DNA of 64,000 bases from Candidatus Roseilinea sp. NK_OTU-006 (GCF_012931985.1 NZ_JAAFGM010000009.1:1-64000); one strand, 5' to 3'; counted from the stretch's first letter, positions 17,806 to 26,904 are shown. The notes: generated from the sequence alone by a model not told the origin. Numbers and translations: made by a program.

Positions 17806-19236
17806 ATGACGGAACAGCACAACGCCCCCCACCCTGCCAGCCGCCTGTGGGGCGGGCGCTTCATCGGCCAGACCGACGCCCTGATGAGGCGCTTCAACGA
17901 TTCGATTGGGTTCGACCTCCGGCTGTGGGACGCCGATATTCGCGGCAGCATAGCCTATGCGGGCGCGCTGGCCCGCGCCGGGGTGATCACCGCAGACGAG
18001 GCGGCCGCGTTGACGCGCGGCTTGCGCGCGGTGCATGCGGAGTTCGCCGAGGGGCGCTTCGAGGTCAAGCCGGACGATGAGGATATCCACACAGCGGTCG
18101 AGCGCCGGCTGAAGGAGATCGTCGGCGAGGTGGCCGGCAAGTTGCACACGGGCCGCAGCCGCAATGATCAAGTGGCGACCGACCTGCGCCTGTTCTGCCT
18201 GGATGCGATACGCGCCACGCAGCGCGCCCTGCTTGACGCGCAATCCGCGCTGCTGGCGCAGGCGCAATCGCACATCGGCGCGTTGATGCCGGGTTACACC
18301 CATCTGCAACGGGCACAGCCGATCACCTTTGCGCACTGGTGCTTGAGTTACTTCTGGCCATTCGCCCGCGATGTGGAACGGCTGGACGATTGCGCGCAGC
18401 GCACGGCTGTGCTGCCGCTGGGCTCCGGCGCATTGGCCGGCAGCCCATTCCCGATCGATCGCGCCGCCCTCGCAGCGGAACTCGGCTTTTCGCTGCGCGG
18501 CGTCGCCAGGATCACCCAGAACAGCCTGGACGCGGTAAGCGACCGCGACTTTGTGGCCGAGTTGCTGTTTTGCTGCGCCTTGATCGGCGTCCACCTCAGC
18601 CGCCTCGCCGAAGACCTGATCGTCTATTCCACCGCCGAGTTCGGCTTCGTGACCTTCGACGATGCCTACGCCACCGGCTCCAGCCTGATGCCGCAGAAGA
18701 AGAACCCCGACGCGATGGAGCTGGCGCGCGGCAAGGCCGGCCGGCTGATCGGGAACCTGACGGCCATCCTGACGATGCTCAAAGGGCTGCCGATGAGCTA
18801 CAACAAAGACCTGCAGGAGGACAAGGAGCCGCTGTTCGATTCCCTCGACACGCTGGCGTTGGCGCTGCCGGTGGCCGCCGGCGCGATCCGCTCGCTGAAG
18901 GTCAACGCCGCGCGCATGCGCGCGGCGCTGGATCCGGCCATGCTGGCGACCGACGTCGCCGAGTATCTGGTGCGCAGAGGCGTGCCTTTCCGCGAGGCGC
19001 ATCATCTCGCCGGACGCGCGGTGGCGCTGGCCGAATCAAAGGGCATCGCCCTGAGCCAACTGGCGATGAGCGACTGGCAGGCCATTTCGCCGCGCTTCGA
19101 CGACGACATCGCGCAGGTGTTCAACTTCGCGCGGTCGGTGGCATCGCGCGATGTGGCGGGCGGCGCGGCCCCGCGCGCCACGCAGGAGCAGATTCGACAA
19201 GCGGAAGAATGGCTAGACGCAAGGCGCAAACTCTAA
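17806..19236 (+). CDS. argH: Argininosuccinate lyase
   Basis: A 476-residue fumarase/aspartase-superfamily enzyme that splits argininosuccinate into arginine and fumarate. It opens LWGGRFIGQTDALMRRFN. It has HTGRSRNDQVATDLRLF near 110, YTHLQRAQPITFAHW near 163, and the family signature GSSLMPQKKNPDAME near 288 containing the catalytic Ser loop. Length is normal. It begins 10 bases after the helicase-loader gene and may be co-transcribed. argF lies separately at 42.8 kb, so arginine genes are scattered. Confidence 0.97.
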   Translation: MTEQHNAPHPASRLWGGRFIGQTDALMRRFNDSIGFDLRLWDADIRGSIAYAGALARAGVITADEAAALTRGLRAVHAEFAEGRFEVKPDDEDIHTAVERRLKEIVGEVAGKLHTGRSRNDQVATDLRLFCLDAIRATQRALLDAQSALLAQAQSHIGALMPGYTHLQRAQPITFAHWCLSYFWPFARDVERLDDCAQRTAVLPLGSGALAGSPFPIDRAALAAELGFSLRGVARITQNSLDAVSDRDFVAELLFCCALIGVHLSRLAEDLIVYSTAEFGFVTFDDAYATGSSLMPQKKNPDAMELARGKAGRLIGNLTAILTMLKGLPMSYNKDLQEDKEPLFDSLDTLALALPVAAGAIRSLKVNAARMRAALDPAMLATDVAEYLVRRGVPFREAHHLAGRAVALAESKGIALSQLAMSDWQAISPRFDDDIAQVFNFARSVASRDVAGGAAPRATQEQIRQAEEWLDARRKL

Positions 19237-20006
19237 GTCGCGCATCCCCCATCCCATCGCTCAAGGAGCATCTGGTCAACGGGGGGCGGGTGGAGCGCGC
19301 GGGGGATGTGCTTCGCCTGACCATTCCGCCGACCACGCGCGCGGCTTATACCGACGCGCAGCTCGACGACTATGAGCACGCCCTGCCGCGCCGGTTCGCC
19401 AACCGTCCGCCGCAACGGCTGCGCCTGCACGCGCGATTCTCCCACCCGGCCGGCGCGCTGAAGGGCACGGCTGGCTTTGGCTTTTGGAACCATCCCTTTA
19501 CCCGCGATGGCGCCGTGCTCGAGCCGCCGTGCAACGTCTGGTTCTTCTACAGTTCGCCGGAGTCGGATATCCAGATCGCCCCTGGCGCCCCCGGCCACGG
19601 CTTCAAGGCGGCGTCGCTGCGCACCCCGCTGCCGTCCGTGGAACGGCAAGGCGCATCGGGCGGCCTGGCGCGGGCGATGATGGCGGCCGGGAACCTGGCG
19701 CTCCGATTACCCGGCGTCTCGGCGTTGGCGATGGCTGCGGCGCGCTTGGTCGTTCGGGCGCGCGAAGCACTGCTGGACCTGGACATGACTGAGTGGCATT
19801 GCTACGAGCTGGACTGGCTGCCCGATGTTGCGGTCTTTCGCGTGGATGGGGCAGAGGTGTTGCGCGCGCCGTCGCCGCGCGGCCCGCTGGGCTTCGTCGC
19901 CTGGGTGGACAATTACCGCGCCGTCGCCGCACGCGATGGGCAGTACGCGTTCGCCTACGTGGATGTGCCGGAAGCGCAGTGGCTGGAGCTGGAAGTTGAG
20001 AATTGA
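19209..20006 (+). CDS. Concanavalin-like-fold hypothetical protein
   Basis: A 265-residue protein that starts inside the end of argH (28-base overlap). Sections such as LRLHARFSHPAGALKGTAG-FGFWNHPF, EPPCNVWFFYSS, WHCYELDWLPDVAVFRVDG and GPLGFVAWVDN follow the strand pattern of LamG/GH16-type jelly-roll proteins that describe low-energy beta sandwiches. No catalytic ExDxxE motif is visible, so hydrolase activity is unlikely. There is no signal peptide. The last codons and stop fall at the start of a GAGATTA-like repeat. The function is unknown. Confidence 0.7.
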   Translation: MARRKAQTLSRASPIPSLKEHLVNGGRVERAGDVLRLTIPPTTRAAYTDAQLDDYEHALPRRFANRPPQRLRLHARFSHPAGALKGTAGFGFWNHPFTRDGAVLEPPCNVWFFYSSPESDIQIAPGAPGHGFKAASLRTPLPSVERQGASGGLARAMMAAGNLALRLPGVSALAMAAARLVVRAREALLDLDMTEWHCYELDWLPDVAVFRVDGAEVLRAPSPRGPLGFVAWVDNYRAVAARDGQYAFAYVDVPEAQWLELEVEN

Positions 20007-20034
20007 GATTTGAGAATTAAGATTTGAGATTAAA
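19996..20034 (+). repeat. Degenerate GAGATTA-type repeat
   Basis: A run of GAGAATT, GAGATTT and AAGATTT-like heptamers ending GAGATTA resembles the perfect array at 15521-15560. It overlaps the 3' end of the preceding gene, encoding its last residues. Confidence 0.65.
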
Positions 20035-20064
20035 GTTCAAAGCGCATAGCTCACCACTCACCGC

Positions 20065-21015
20065 TCACAGCTCTTCCTCAAACATACTGCTGATGGATTC
20101 GCCGTTGTGCGTGCGGCGGATGGCCTCGGCCAGCAGCGGCGCGATCGAAATCACGTGCATGTTCGGCAGGCGCTTCTCCGGCGGGATCGGCACCGTGTTG
20201 GTGGCGACGATCTCGTCCACATCCGCCTGCGCGCGCAGGCGCTCGATGGCCTTGCCGGTGAACAACCCGTGCGTACAGGCGACGGACAAGCGACGCGCGT
20301 TTCGCCGGCGCAGGCATTCGAGCGTCTCGATGATCGTGCCGGCGTTGGCGATCTCGTCATCGAGCACGATGGCATCTTTGCCGTCCACATCGCCCACGAT
20401 GTCCTCGATCACCACATGATCATCCGAGAGGCGCTGCTTGCTGCCCGCTGCCACCGGCAGCCGCAACATGCGCGCGAATTTCGCGGCCGACTTGGCGTTG
20501 CCCAGGTCGGGCGAGACCACCACCGTGTTGTCCAAATCGCCGCGTCCTTTGTAGTAACGCGCCAGCGTGGTCAACGCATTGAGGTGGTCCACCGGTATGC
20601 TGAAGAAGCCGTGCACCTGCGGCGAATGCAGCGTCATGGCGATCACGCGATCGGCGCCGGCGGTCTTCAGCAGGTCGGCTACCAACCGCCCGGCGATGGA
20701 GATGCGCGGCGCATCCTTCTTATCCGATCGCGCATAGGCGTAATGGGGAATGACGGCGGTCAGCCGCGCCGCGGCCGAGCCCTTGGCGGCATCCAGCATC
20801 TGGAGCAGTTCCATCAGGTTCTCCTGCACGGGTGGGCAGATCGGCTGGATGAAGAAAACGTCCGCCTCTCGGCAACTGGTCAAAAGCTGAACCTGAATGC
20901 AGTCGTTGCTAAAGCGCCGGATGTCCACAGGGGAGAGCGGCAGGCCGAGGTGCTGGCAGATTTCCTCCGCCAGCTCGCGATGCGCGCTGCCGCTGAAGAC
21001 GGTGATGCCTCGCAT
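20065..21015 (-). CDS. prs: Ribose-phosphate pyrophosphokinase
   Basis: A 316-residue PRPP synthase that joins ATP pyrophosphate to ribose 5-phosphate. It has the family frame FSGSAHRELAEEI, NLMELLQMLDAAK, TAVIPHYAYARSDKKDAPRI (flexible loop), the VVSPDLGNAKSA block and the PRPP loop VLDDEIANAGTI. The C-terminus is EAIRRTHNGESISSMF. Two motifs deviate from the E. coli form. The loop has YARSDKKD instead of YARQDRRV, and the PRPP loop has DDEIANAGT instead of DDMIDTGGT. The key Asp pair and Gly-Thr remain, so activity is expected. A TATAAT at 21043-21048 lies upstream. Confidence 0.95.
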   Translation of the reverse strand: MRGITVFSGSAHRELAEEICQHLGLPLSPVDIRRFSNDCIQVQLLTSCREADVFFIQPICPPVQENLMELLQMLDAAKGSAAARLTAVIPHYAYARSDKKDAPRISIAGRLVADLLKTAGADRVIAMTLHSPQVHGFFSIPVDHLNALTTLARYYKGRGDLDNTVVVSPDLGNAKSAAKFARMLRLPVAAGSKQRLSDDHVVIEDIVGDVDGKDAIVLDDEIANAGTIIETLECLRRRNARRLSVACTHGLFTGKAIERLRAQADVDEIVATNTVPIPPEKRLPNMHVISIAPLLAEAIRRTHNGESISSMFEEEL

Positions 21016-21042
21016 GTTGCCTTCCCTTCGTGTGCGACGAAC

Positions 21043-21048
21043 ATTATA
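21043..21048 (-). promoter_or_regulatory. -10 box upstream of prs
   Basis: A perfect TATAAT on the minus strand, 27 bases before the prs ATG; a purine-rich GAAGGGAAGG lies between as a ribosome binding site. No convincing -35 hexamer is seen. Confidence 0.6.
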
Positions 21049-21069
21049 TGTGTGTGAAGGTCGGCAAGT

Positions 21070-21345
21070 TCAGTCGGATTCCCGTGAGGGTTCGGTTTGC
21101 ATCGCCGCGACGGCGGCGCTGCCGGCCTCCGTCAGCCAATAGGTGGCGGAGGGGAACTTCTTGTTGCTGCTGATCAGGCCCCGCTCGACCAGCGCTGCGA
21201 CGTCATCGGGGTTCACCGGTTCGCTGTGGTCGTCGGGGTAGTGCAGTGCGTAGGTCTTATGCCCCTCGATGTCGCGGTGGTCTTTCAGCCGCAGGCCGCG
21301 CGCCATCGCGAGCATGATGCGCTGCTGCGATTCGGTCAGTTGCAT
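21070..21345 (-). CDS. Small winged-helix-like hypothetical protein
   Basis: A 91-residue protein with LTESQQRIMLAMARGL at the start, NPDDVAALVERGLIS in the middle and SATYWLTEAGSAAVAAM near the end. This order (helix, recognition helix, wing ending in a LTEAG segment) looks like a small winged-helix fold of the MarR/PadR kind. DNA binding is inferred. It lies on the same strand between prs and another small gene downstream of a radical SAM gene. Confidence 0.6.
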   Translation of the reverse strand: MQLTESQQRIMLAMARGLRLKDHRDIEGHKTYALHYPDDHSEPVNPDDVAALVERGLISSNKKFPSATYWLTEAGSAAVAAMQTEPSRESD

Positions 21346-21400
21346 CGCCGTCTCGGAAGTTGCAACCGTGCTGACCGCGCCGCATTCGGCGCGCCGGCCG

Positions 21401-21607
21401 TCAGCCGAGCTCGTCCACGTAGGCTTGAAGCTGGCGCTGGTTGATCTTGATGTATTTGTCGGGGATGATCTGCGCCATCTCCTCTTCGGTCAGACGAAAC
21501 GCCAGGATCTGGAGCGCGTCCTCCGGTGATTGACCGTAGGCCAGCTTCTTCTTGCCGTTCTTCATGTCGAACAGATACATGTAGTGCGGGTTGGAGAAGC
21601 TGCTCAT
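21401..21607 (-). CDS. 68-residue hypothetical protein next to radical SAM gene
   Basis: Starts MSSFSNPHYMYLFDMKNG and continues QSPEDALQILAFRLTEEEMAQIIPD...QLQAYVDELG. It is compact and charged, with no signal peptide or cysteines. The ATG at 21607 is preferred to an upstream start at 21676, because the earlier residues look non-coding. It is 71 bases downstream of the radical SAM gene on the same strand and may be co-transcribed. Family not recognised; the lack of Cys and of a leader/core division argues against a peptide precursor. Confidence 0.6.
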   Translation of the reverse strand: MSSFSNPHYMYLFDMKNGKKKLAYGQSPEDALQILAFRLTEEEMAQIIPDKYIKINQRQLQAYVDELG

Positions 21608-21678
21608 AGCGGATGGGGGATCTGCGGGGATCCGGAGGCGTCGGCAGCGCGAGTGCGCCATGCTGCCGACGCCCAACG

Positions 21679-23094
21679 CTAAGCTTTTGCCAGTGCGTCC
21701 CAGTAATTCGTGCGCTGTTGCCGGATGGTGGCCAGCCCACGGTTGATCTCGTCGTCGTACTTGCCGCTTAGCAAGTCGCGATAGAACTGGTAGTCAATCC
21801 CTTTCACCTTCTCGTCGTCGGGGTAACGATGATAGTTCTCCTTCGACATCAGGCTCTTGCCTTCGGCGATGATCTGGTGGCCGAGCGCCGAGCCGGGATA
21901 GGGCGCGTAGAACGAGATGGAAGGCATCATCCGCTTGGTGTATTTGATCATGCGCATGGTCTTGAAGGCGTCTTCGCGCGTTTCGCCGGGGATGCCGAGC
22001 ATGATGTTGCTCCAGAACACCGGCGGCTTCAGGCCCTTGGCTTCCATGTCATCGCCGATGCGGGTGAGCAGGTCAATGGCAAAGTAGTTGTCTTCCTCGG
22101 TGCACTCTTTGTTGAGGATCTTCAGCACGCGGTCGCTGCCGCTCTCGAAGCCGATGGACACTGTGCTCCAGTTCGTCTTGCGCACGAGCGCCTCGAACAG
22201 GTCCGGCCATTGGCGGACGGTGTCGGCGCGCGCGGCGGCCCAGTACGGCCACGTCTTGTTAGCGTACCTGGGGTACTTGTCCAGCCATTCCTCCAGCCAG
22301 GAGGGGTTCTGGAAGAACATCGAGTCGTGGATGACGACCGAACCGATTGGGCCGTAGGTCTCGTCCAGGTAGTTTAGCTCTTCGATCACCATGTCCACCG
22401 GCCGGCGGCCCATGTTGGGGATATAGCTGTTCTCGTTACAGAAGGCGCACTGCCAGGGGCACACCCGGCTGGTGAGGATGGTCGCCACGGGCGGCGGCCC
22501 CCAGCCGCACTCCGGTTCCAGCGGCCAGTTGAACTTGGCCGCCAGCTTTTTGCTGGCCGGCTCGGGCCACAGCGTGCGGTCAATCATCGGCCACTCGGCC
22601 ATGCTCTTGGCGCCCACGCCCAGGATCACGCGCGGGAAGGCGTCAGGATGGGTCACCAGGTTGACGATGACATTCTCGCCTGGCCCCTGACAGATCTTGT
22701 CGAATTCGGGCACGGCCAGCATCTCGTCCAACGCGACGGTCGCGTGCATGCCGCCAGTGAGCACGATCCCTTTGGGATTGAGCTTCTTGAAGATCTGCGC
22801 CGAACGATAGGCGATCGGGAAGGTGTAGCTGCGCACGTTCATGATGAGCATGTCGTAACCCTTCATGCGCTTCTCCACTTCCTCCCAGCTCGTGCATTGG
22901 CGCGTGCTGAACATATCGGTCATCACGCCGTTCTGATGGAGGATCGTGCGCAGCAGGCCCATGCCATGGTCCTGCCATTGTTCATGTGGGCCGGCGGGGT
23001 TCACCAAGTCGCCCAGGTCGCCCAGGTCCAGCCACAGGCGTTTAGGTTCTTTGTCCTCCGGCTTTACTTTTGGATTGAAAAGGTTCCTGAACAT
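21679..23094 (-). CDS. B12-binding-type radical SAM protein
   Basis: A 471-residue protein. The N-terminal 190 residues resemble a cobalamin-binding domain (LIMNVRSYTFPIAYRSAQI, GIVLTGGMHATVALDEML). The radical SAM core has the CxxxCxxC motif CPWQCAFC (about residue 220), binding a 4Fe-4S cluster. SIGFESGSDRVLKILNK and IMLGIPGETREDAFKTMRM are typical of the B12-dependent Elp3/MiaB-like group. Such enzymes methylate or rearrange unactivated carbons; the substrate here is unknown. ATG 23094 is chosen because the frame upstream (to 23274) looks non-coding. Two small genes follow on the same strand. Confidence 0.87.
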   Translation of the reverse strand: MFRNLFNPKVKPEDKEPKRLWLDLGDLGDLVNPAGPHEQWQDHGMGLLRTILHQNGVMTDMFSTRQCTSWEEVEKRMKGYDMLIMNVRSYTFPIAYRSAQIFKKLNPKGIVLTGGMHATVALDEMLAVPEFDKICQGPGENVIVNLVTHPDAFPRVILGVGAKSMAEWPMIDRTLWPEPASKKLAAKFNWPLEPECGWGPPPVATILTSRVCPWQCAFCNENSYIPNMGRRPVDMVIEELNYLDETYGPIGSVVIHDSMFFQNPSWLEEWLDKYPRYANKTWPYWAAARADTVRQWPDLFEALVRKTNWSTVSIGFESGSDRVLKILNKECTEEDNYFAIDLLTRIGDDMEAKGLKPPVFWSNIMLGIPGETREDAFKTMRMIKYTKRMMPSISFYAPYPGSALGHQIIAEGKSLMSKENYHRYPDDEKVKGIDYQFYRDLLSGKYDDEINRGLATIRQQRTNYWDALAKA

Positions 23095-23261
23095 CGCTCT
23101 ACGAACTTCACTCGTATATTCGCACCCAATCCCCGCCTGGGGAATTGACGCAGTGCAACGCCGATGTGTGCCCGCGGGGAAAAGCGCCGAGTTCCAGACG
23201 TTGCATGGCTGCGCGGCGAAGCGCTGCCACGCCAGCGTCCGGAACTCGTCTTCGGCATTGG

Positions 23262-23702
23262 TTATGAGTGGCAACCGCAGCCCGAACCGCAGCTTTCGCC
23301 CTCAGCGGTCGAGGCGCTGTCTTTTGTGCGGAACGAGTGGCCACAGCCGCATGAAGAAACAGCGTTCGGGTTGTCAATCTTGAAGCCGCCGCCCATCAAG
23401 CTATCCACGAAGTCAATCGAGGCGCCCCTCAGGTACATCAGGCTGGTTGGGTCAATGAAGAGTTGGACGCCGTTCTGATTGACGACGGTATCAAATTCGC
23501 GGGGCTGAGCCTCGAAGGCCATGCCATACTGCAGTCCAGAGCAGCCCCCGCCGGCGACGAATACGCGTAGGCCATAGTTGGGGATGTTGCGCTGGTGCAA
23601 GAGTTCACGCAGCTTAGCTTCGGCAGCCGGGCTGAGCGTCATCGCCGGCGGCTCCGCCGTCTCAAGCTGGGCCTTTGTTTCGACCAAACGAGCAGTTGCC
23701 AT
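23262..23702 (-). CDS. IscA/HesB-family iron-sulfur carrier with Cys-rich tail
   Basis: A 146-residue A-type Fe-S carrier. The three conserved Cys are present: GGGCSGLQYGM (first) and SSCGCGHSF (second and third). The body is LSPAAEAKLRELL, GLRVFVAGGG and LFIDPTSLMYLRGASIDFVDSLMGGGFKI. It accepts and hands on clusters to target proteins. It is longer than usual, with an N-terminal 30-residue extension and a Gly/Cys tail ending SCGSGCGCHS that adds three Cys. ATG 23702 has a GGAGGG ribosome site. It is divergent from iscX, which also belongs to Fe-S assembly. Confidence 0.92.
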   Translation of the reverse strand: MATARLVETKAQLETAEPPAMTLSPAAEAKLRELLHQRNIPNYGLRVFVAGGGCSGLQYGMAFEAQPREFDTVVNQNGVQLFIDPTSLMYLRGASIDFVDSLMGGGFKIDNPNAVSSCGCGHSFRTKDSASTAEGESCGSGCGCHS

Positions 23703-23889
23703 CTCGTGTGTTACCCTCCTTCTCATTTCAGATACCGACCAGGATCGGACGCTTATCCGCTTTGGGGCGCGCATCCATGGTGCGGAGCAGCGCGCCCTAA
23801 GGCGGGATTGTAGCATGGGCGACGTGGCGAATGGGATTGGGATATGAACATTGCGCCCGATACACTCATCGGGAAATAAGCCGGATAGG

Positions 23890-23895
23890 TATAAT
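23890..23895 (+). promoter_or_regulatory. -10 box upstream of iscX
   Basis: A consensus TATAAT preceded by GG, 18 bases before the iscX ATG. No good -35 is visible at the usual spacing. Confidence 0.55.
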
Positions 23896-23913
23896 CGCGC
23901 CGGGTTTTGCAAG

Positions 23914-24120
23914 ATGGCTGACCCGCTCTATTGGGATGACGCCTACCCGATCGCCCTGTCGCTGCGCGCTGCGCACCCGAATGTGGCCGACCCGACGACG
24001 CTGGACTTGGGCTTGCTGCACGAATGGGTTATCCAACTCGATGGATTCAGCGACGACTGCGAGGCGCGGCCGGTCGAATGGTTGGAACGCATTCAAATAG
24101 AGTGGGCGGAACTGTTGTAA
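23914..24120 (+). CDS. iscX: IscX-like Fe-S assembly protein
   Basis: A 68-residue acidic protein. It matches the IscX pattern: [19 protein letters not shown], then [15 protein letters not shown], then [11 protein letters not shown]. IscX binds iron and IscS and adjusts cluster synthesis. ATG 23914 gives the family length; the longer frame starting at 23851 covers the promoter. It precedes nuoB, whose product needs Fe-S clusters, and is divergent from the A-type carrier gene. Confidence 0.85.
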   Translation: MADPLYWDDAYPIALSLRAAHPNVADPTTLDLGLLHEWVIQLDGFSDDCEARPVEWLERIQIEWAELL

Positions 24121-24203
24121 CCAATTGCTTGGTCGTCGTATTGCCGCGTCGCCGTGCGGCCGGGCTGTTGTGCGACCGACGAGACGAGATGGAGAGCGTG
24201 GAT

Positions 24204-24866
24204 ATGGCTGAACCGACAAATGCGAACGTGTCCGAAGAGTTTCAGAACGACCCGCGGGTGCCAGACGAGTTGAGGAACAACGTCTTCATCACCTCGCTGG
24301 ACAAGCTGTACAACTGGGGACGCAAGCGCAGCATGTGGCCGATGTTGTTTGGCCTGGCTTGCTGCGCCATCGAGATGATCGCCACGGCTGCCAGCCGGCA
24401 CGATCTCGCGCGTTTTGGCTGGGAGCTGATGCGCGCCAGCCCGCGCCAAGCCGACTTGATGATCGTCTCCGGCACGGTGACCAAGAAGATGATCCCACAG
24501 ATCGTGCGCCTATACAACCAGATGCCGGAGCCGCGCTACGTGATCGCGATGGGCGCGTGCGCTACGGCCGGCGGCCCTTTCAAAGAAGGCTACAACGTGG
24601 TCAGCGGCGTAGATAAGTTCATCCCGGTGGATGTCTACATCACCGGCTGCCCGCCGCGACCCGAAGCCTTGCTGCACAGCTTCATCAAGCTACAGGAGAA
24701 AATCGAGAAGCAGTCGCTTCGCAACGTGCCCTGGTATCGCCAAGGCGAAGAAGACGTGGTGCCCGTCCCGGCGCTCGGCCCGGACTTGGTGGATATGCGC
24801 CGCGCGCAAGAGATTAAGGAGAAAGCTGCACAAGCCGCTCCCGCGCTGGAACAGCCGACTGCTTGA
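24204..24866 (+). CDS. nuoB: NADH-quinone oxidoreductase subunit B
   Basis: A subunit of complex I of about 220 residues that carries cluster N2. The ligands are visible: GLACCAIEM (two adjacent Cys), [10 protein letters not shown] and [11 protein letters not shown]. The middle [26 protein letters not shown] is standard. The C-terminal 45 residues are an extension that ends Ala-rich. GGAG lies about 9 bases before ATG 24204; an in-frame ATG at 24189 is possible. It is 12 bases before nuoCD. The usual upstream nuoA is absent. Confidence 0.96.
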   Translation: MAEPTNANVSEEFQNDPRVPDELRNNVFITSLDKLYNWGRKRSMWPMLFGLACCAIEMIATAASRHDLARFGWELMRASPRQADLMIVSGTVTKKMIPQIVRLYNQMPEPRYVIAMGACATAGGPFKEGYNVVSGVDKFIPVDVYITGCPPRPEALLHSFIKLQEKIEKQSLRNVPWYRQGEEDVVPVPALGPDLVDMRRAQEIKEKAAQAAPALEQPTA

Positions 24867-24878
24867 TTCAGGAGACCC

Positions 24879-26885
24879 ATGGCTGAGGAGACGACCAACC
24901 CCACCCCCGCGGAACCTGCGACGGCTGCGAAGGCTGCGCCCGCGGCTAAGCCCACATCTCCCGCAGCGGCCAAACCGGCAGCCGCTAAGCCCGCCGGCCA
25001 TGCCGCGCCCAAAGGCCCGCCGCTCGCTACGCTGACGCCGGAATTGGCTCAACTCCAGCAACACTTCGGCGAGAGCATCATTACGCCTGCCCCCTACGTG
25101 GGCGTGTTGGTGAACGACCTGAGCAAGCTGCGCGATGTGATGACTTACGTGCGCGATCAGTTGGGCTTCGACATGCTCGCCAACGTGACCGCCGTGGACT
25201 ACATCAAGGAAGGCTACCTTCAGGTGGTCTATCATCCCCAGCGGTCAAAGGGCGGCCAGCCAATCACCATCAAGGTGCGCGTGCCGCGCGGGAGCGACCC
25301 GGTCGCGCCCACAGAAGTCGCCGTGCCCTCGCTCACGCCGATCTACGCCGGCGCGGAATTCCAGGAGCGCGAAATCTACGACATGTACGGCGTGCGCTTC
25401 GAAGGCCATCCCGACCTGCGCCGCATCCTGACCTGGGAGGGCTTCTACGGATGGCCGCTGCGCAAGGACTGGCACGAGCCGTACTACGAGGGGGACACCA
25501 AACCGTTCGATTCACGCTGGCCAGGCGGCCACCACGAATTGGCCGAAGAGCGCGTGCCCTGGGGCGACAATGTCAACTATCCGCCTGGCTTCGATCCCTT
25601 GAACTTCAACAGCGATCCCGACGCCGGTCTATACGACTCGATGCTGAGCGGCGTGCCCAATGCCCCGATTGGGCCGAACGGCCACGCGCAGCAAGCGCCG
25701 CAGCCCCAGGGCGTTGGCGCAGCGGTGTCGGTATACGACCGCAACTACAACACCCTGGCTGACGAAGAAGAGCTGCAGACGGATCAGATCATCGTCAACA
25801 TGGGCCCGCAGCACCCGTCCACGCACGGCGTGTTGCGCATGGTGGTCAAGCTCGATGGCGAGACGGTCACCGATCTGAAACTCGCGCTGGGTTACCTGCA
25901 TCGCAATCACGAGAAGATCGGCGAGCGCAACACCTGGTTGCACAACATCCCCTATACAGACCGGCTGGATTACATCTGCGGCCTCGCCAACGAGCTGGGC
26001 TATGTGATCACGGTCGAGAAGATGATGGGCATCAAGCCGACCGAGCGCGCCGAGTACCTGCGCGTGATCATGGCCGAGCTAACGCGCATCGAGTCGCACT
26101 TCTGGGCGATCGGCTTCTTGCTCAACGACCTGGGCGCGTTCTACACGCCGGCGCTCTACTTCATCACCGAGCGCGACCTGATCCTCGACCTGTTCGAGTC
26201 GGTGACCGGCAGCCGGCTGATGTGCAACTACATGCGCTTCGGCGGCGTCAGCCGCGATTTTACCGAGGATCAACTCGCGCACGCCCGCGAACTGGCCTTC
26301 GACCGTATCCCGCGCAAGATAGACGAGCTGGAACAGTTGCTCACTGAAAACGAGATCATCAAAGCGCGCACAATCGGCGTGGGCTACCTGCCGGCCGAGC
26401 GGAGCATCAACTATAGCTTGACCGGGCCGTGCCTGCGCGCTGCCGGCGTGCCCTACGACATCCGCCGCGCGGACCCCTACAGCATCTATGACCGCTTCGA
26501 CTTTGAGATTCCGGTGTTCTACGGCGCCGATGTGTATGACCGCTACCGCGTGCGCGTGGCCGAGATGCGCCAGTCGCTGCGCATCGTGCAGCAGGCGCTC
26601 AACCAAATTGACCAAACCAAGCCTGGCGACATTCAGGCCGGTAAGAAAGCCTACAACCATCGCGTGCCGGCCGGCGAGGCTTACGGCCGCGTGGAGACGC
26701 CGAAGGGAGAGCTGGGCTTCTACCTGGTGAGCGACGGGGGGCAGAACCCCTATCGCTACCACGTGCGCTCAAGCTCGTTCATCAACCTAAACGCGTTGAA
26801 GGAGATGACCGTCGGCCATAAGGTCGCCGATGCCGTCGTGATCCTTGGCTCGTTGGATATCGTTTTGGGAGAAGTCGACCGGTAA
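24879..26885 (+). CDS. nuoCD: Fused NADH-quinone oxidoreductase subunits C and D
   Basis: A 668-residue fusion. Residues 1-50 are an Ala/Pro/Lys-rich low-complexity extension. NuoC follows (about 50-200, with AGAEFQEREIYDMYGVRFEGHPDLRRIL). After a linker of about 60 residues, NuoD (from about 290) has the QIIVNMGPQHPSTHGVLRM start, HRNHEKIGERNTW, and the C-terminal DIVLGEVDR. These subunits form the quinone-binding module with NuoB and NuoI. Key quinone-site His and Tyr regions are intact. Fusion of C and D is known in several bacteria. Only B, CD and I are in this operon. Confidence 0.96.
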   Translation: MAEETTNPTPAEPATAAKAAPAAKPTSPAAAKPAAAKPAGHAAPKGPPLATLTPELAQLQQHFGESIITPAPYVGVLVNDLSKLRDVMTYVRDQLGFDMLANVTAVDYIKEGYLQVVYHPQRSKGGQPITIKVRVPRGSDPVAPTEVAVPSLTPIYAGAEFQEREIYDMYGVRFEGHPDLRRILTWEGFYGWPLRKDWHEPYYEGDTKPFDSRWPGGHHELAEERVPWGDNVNYPPGFDPLNFNSDPDAGLYDSMLSGVPNAPIGPNGHAQQAPQPQGVGAAVSVYDRNYNTLADEEELQTDQIIVNMGPQHPSTHGVLRMVVKLDGETVTDLKLALGYLHRNHEKIGERNTWLHNIPYTDRLDYICGLANELGYVITVEKMMGIKPTERAEYLRVIMAELTRIESHFWAIGFLLNDLGAFYTPALYFITERDLILDLFESVTGSRLMCNYMRFGGVSRDFTEDQLAHARELAFDRIPRKIDELEQLLTENEIIKARTIGVGYLPAERSINYSLTGPCLRAAGVPYDIRRADPYSIYDRFDFEIPVFYGADVYDRYRVRVAEMRQSLRIVQQALNQIDQTKPGDIQAGKKAYNHRVPAGEAYGRVETPKGELGFYLVSDGGQNPYRYHVRSSSFINLNALKEMTVGHKVADAVVILGSLDIVLGEVDR

Positions 26886-26904
26886 ATGCTGCGTGCCGCG
26901 TCGA

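Noticed and set aside
18339-19208. N-terminal extension of the ConA-like protein inside argH
   Set aside because: The residues are Arg-rich shadow translation of argH; the coding character begins at ATG 19209.
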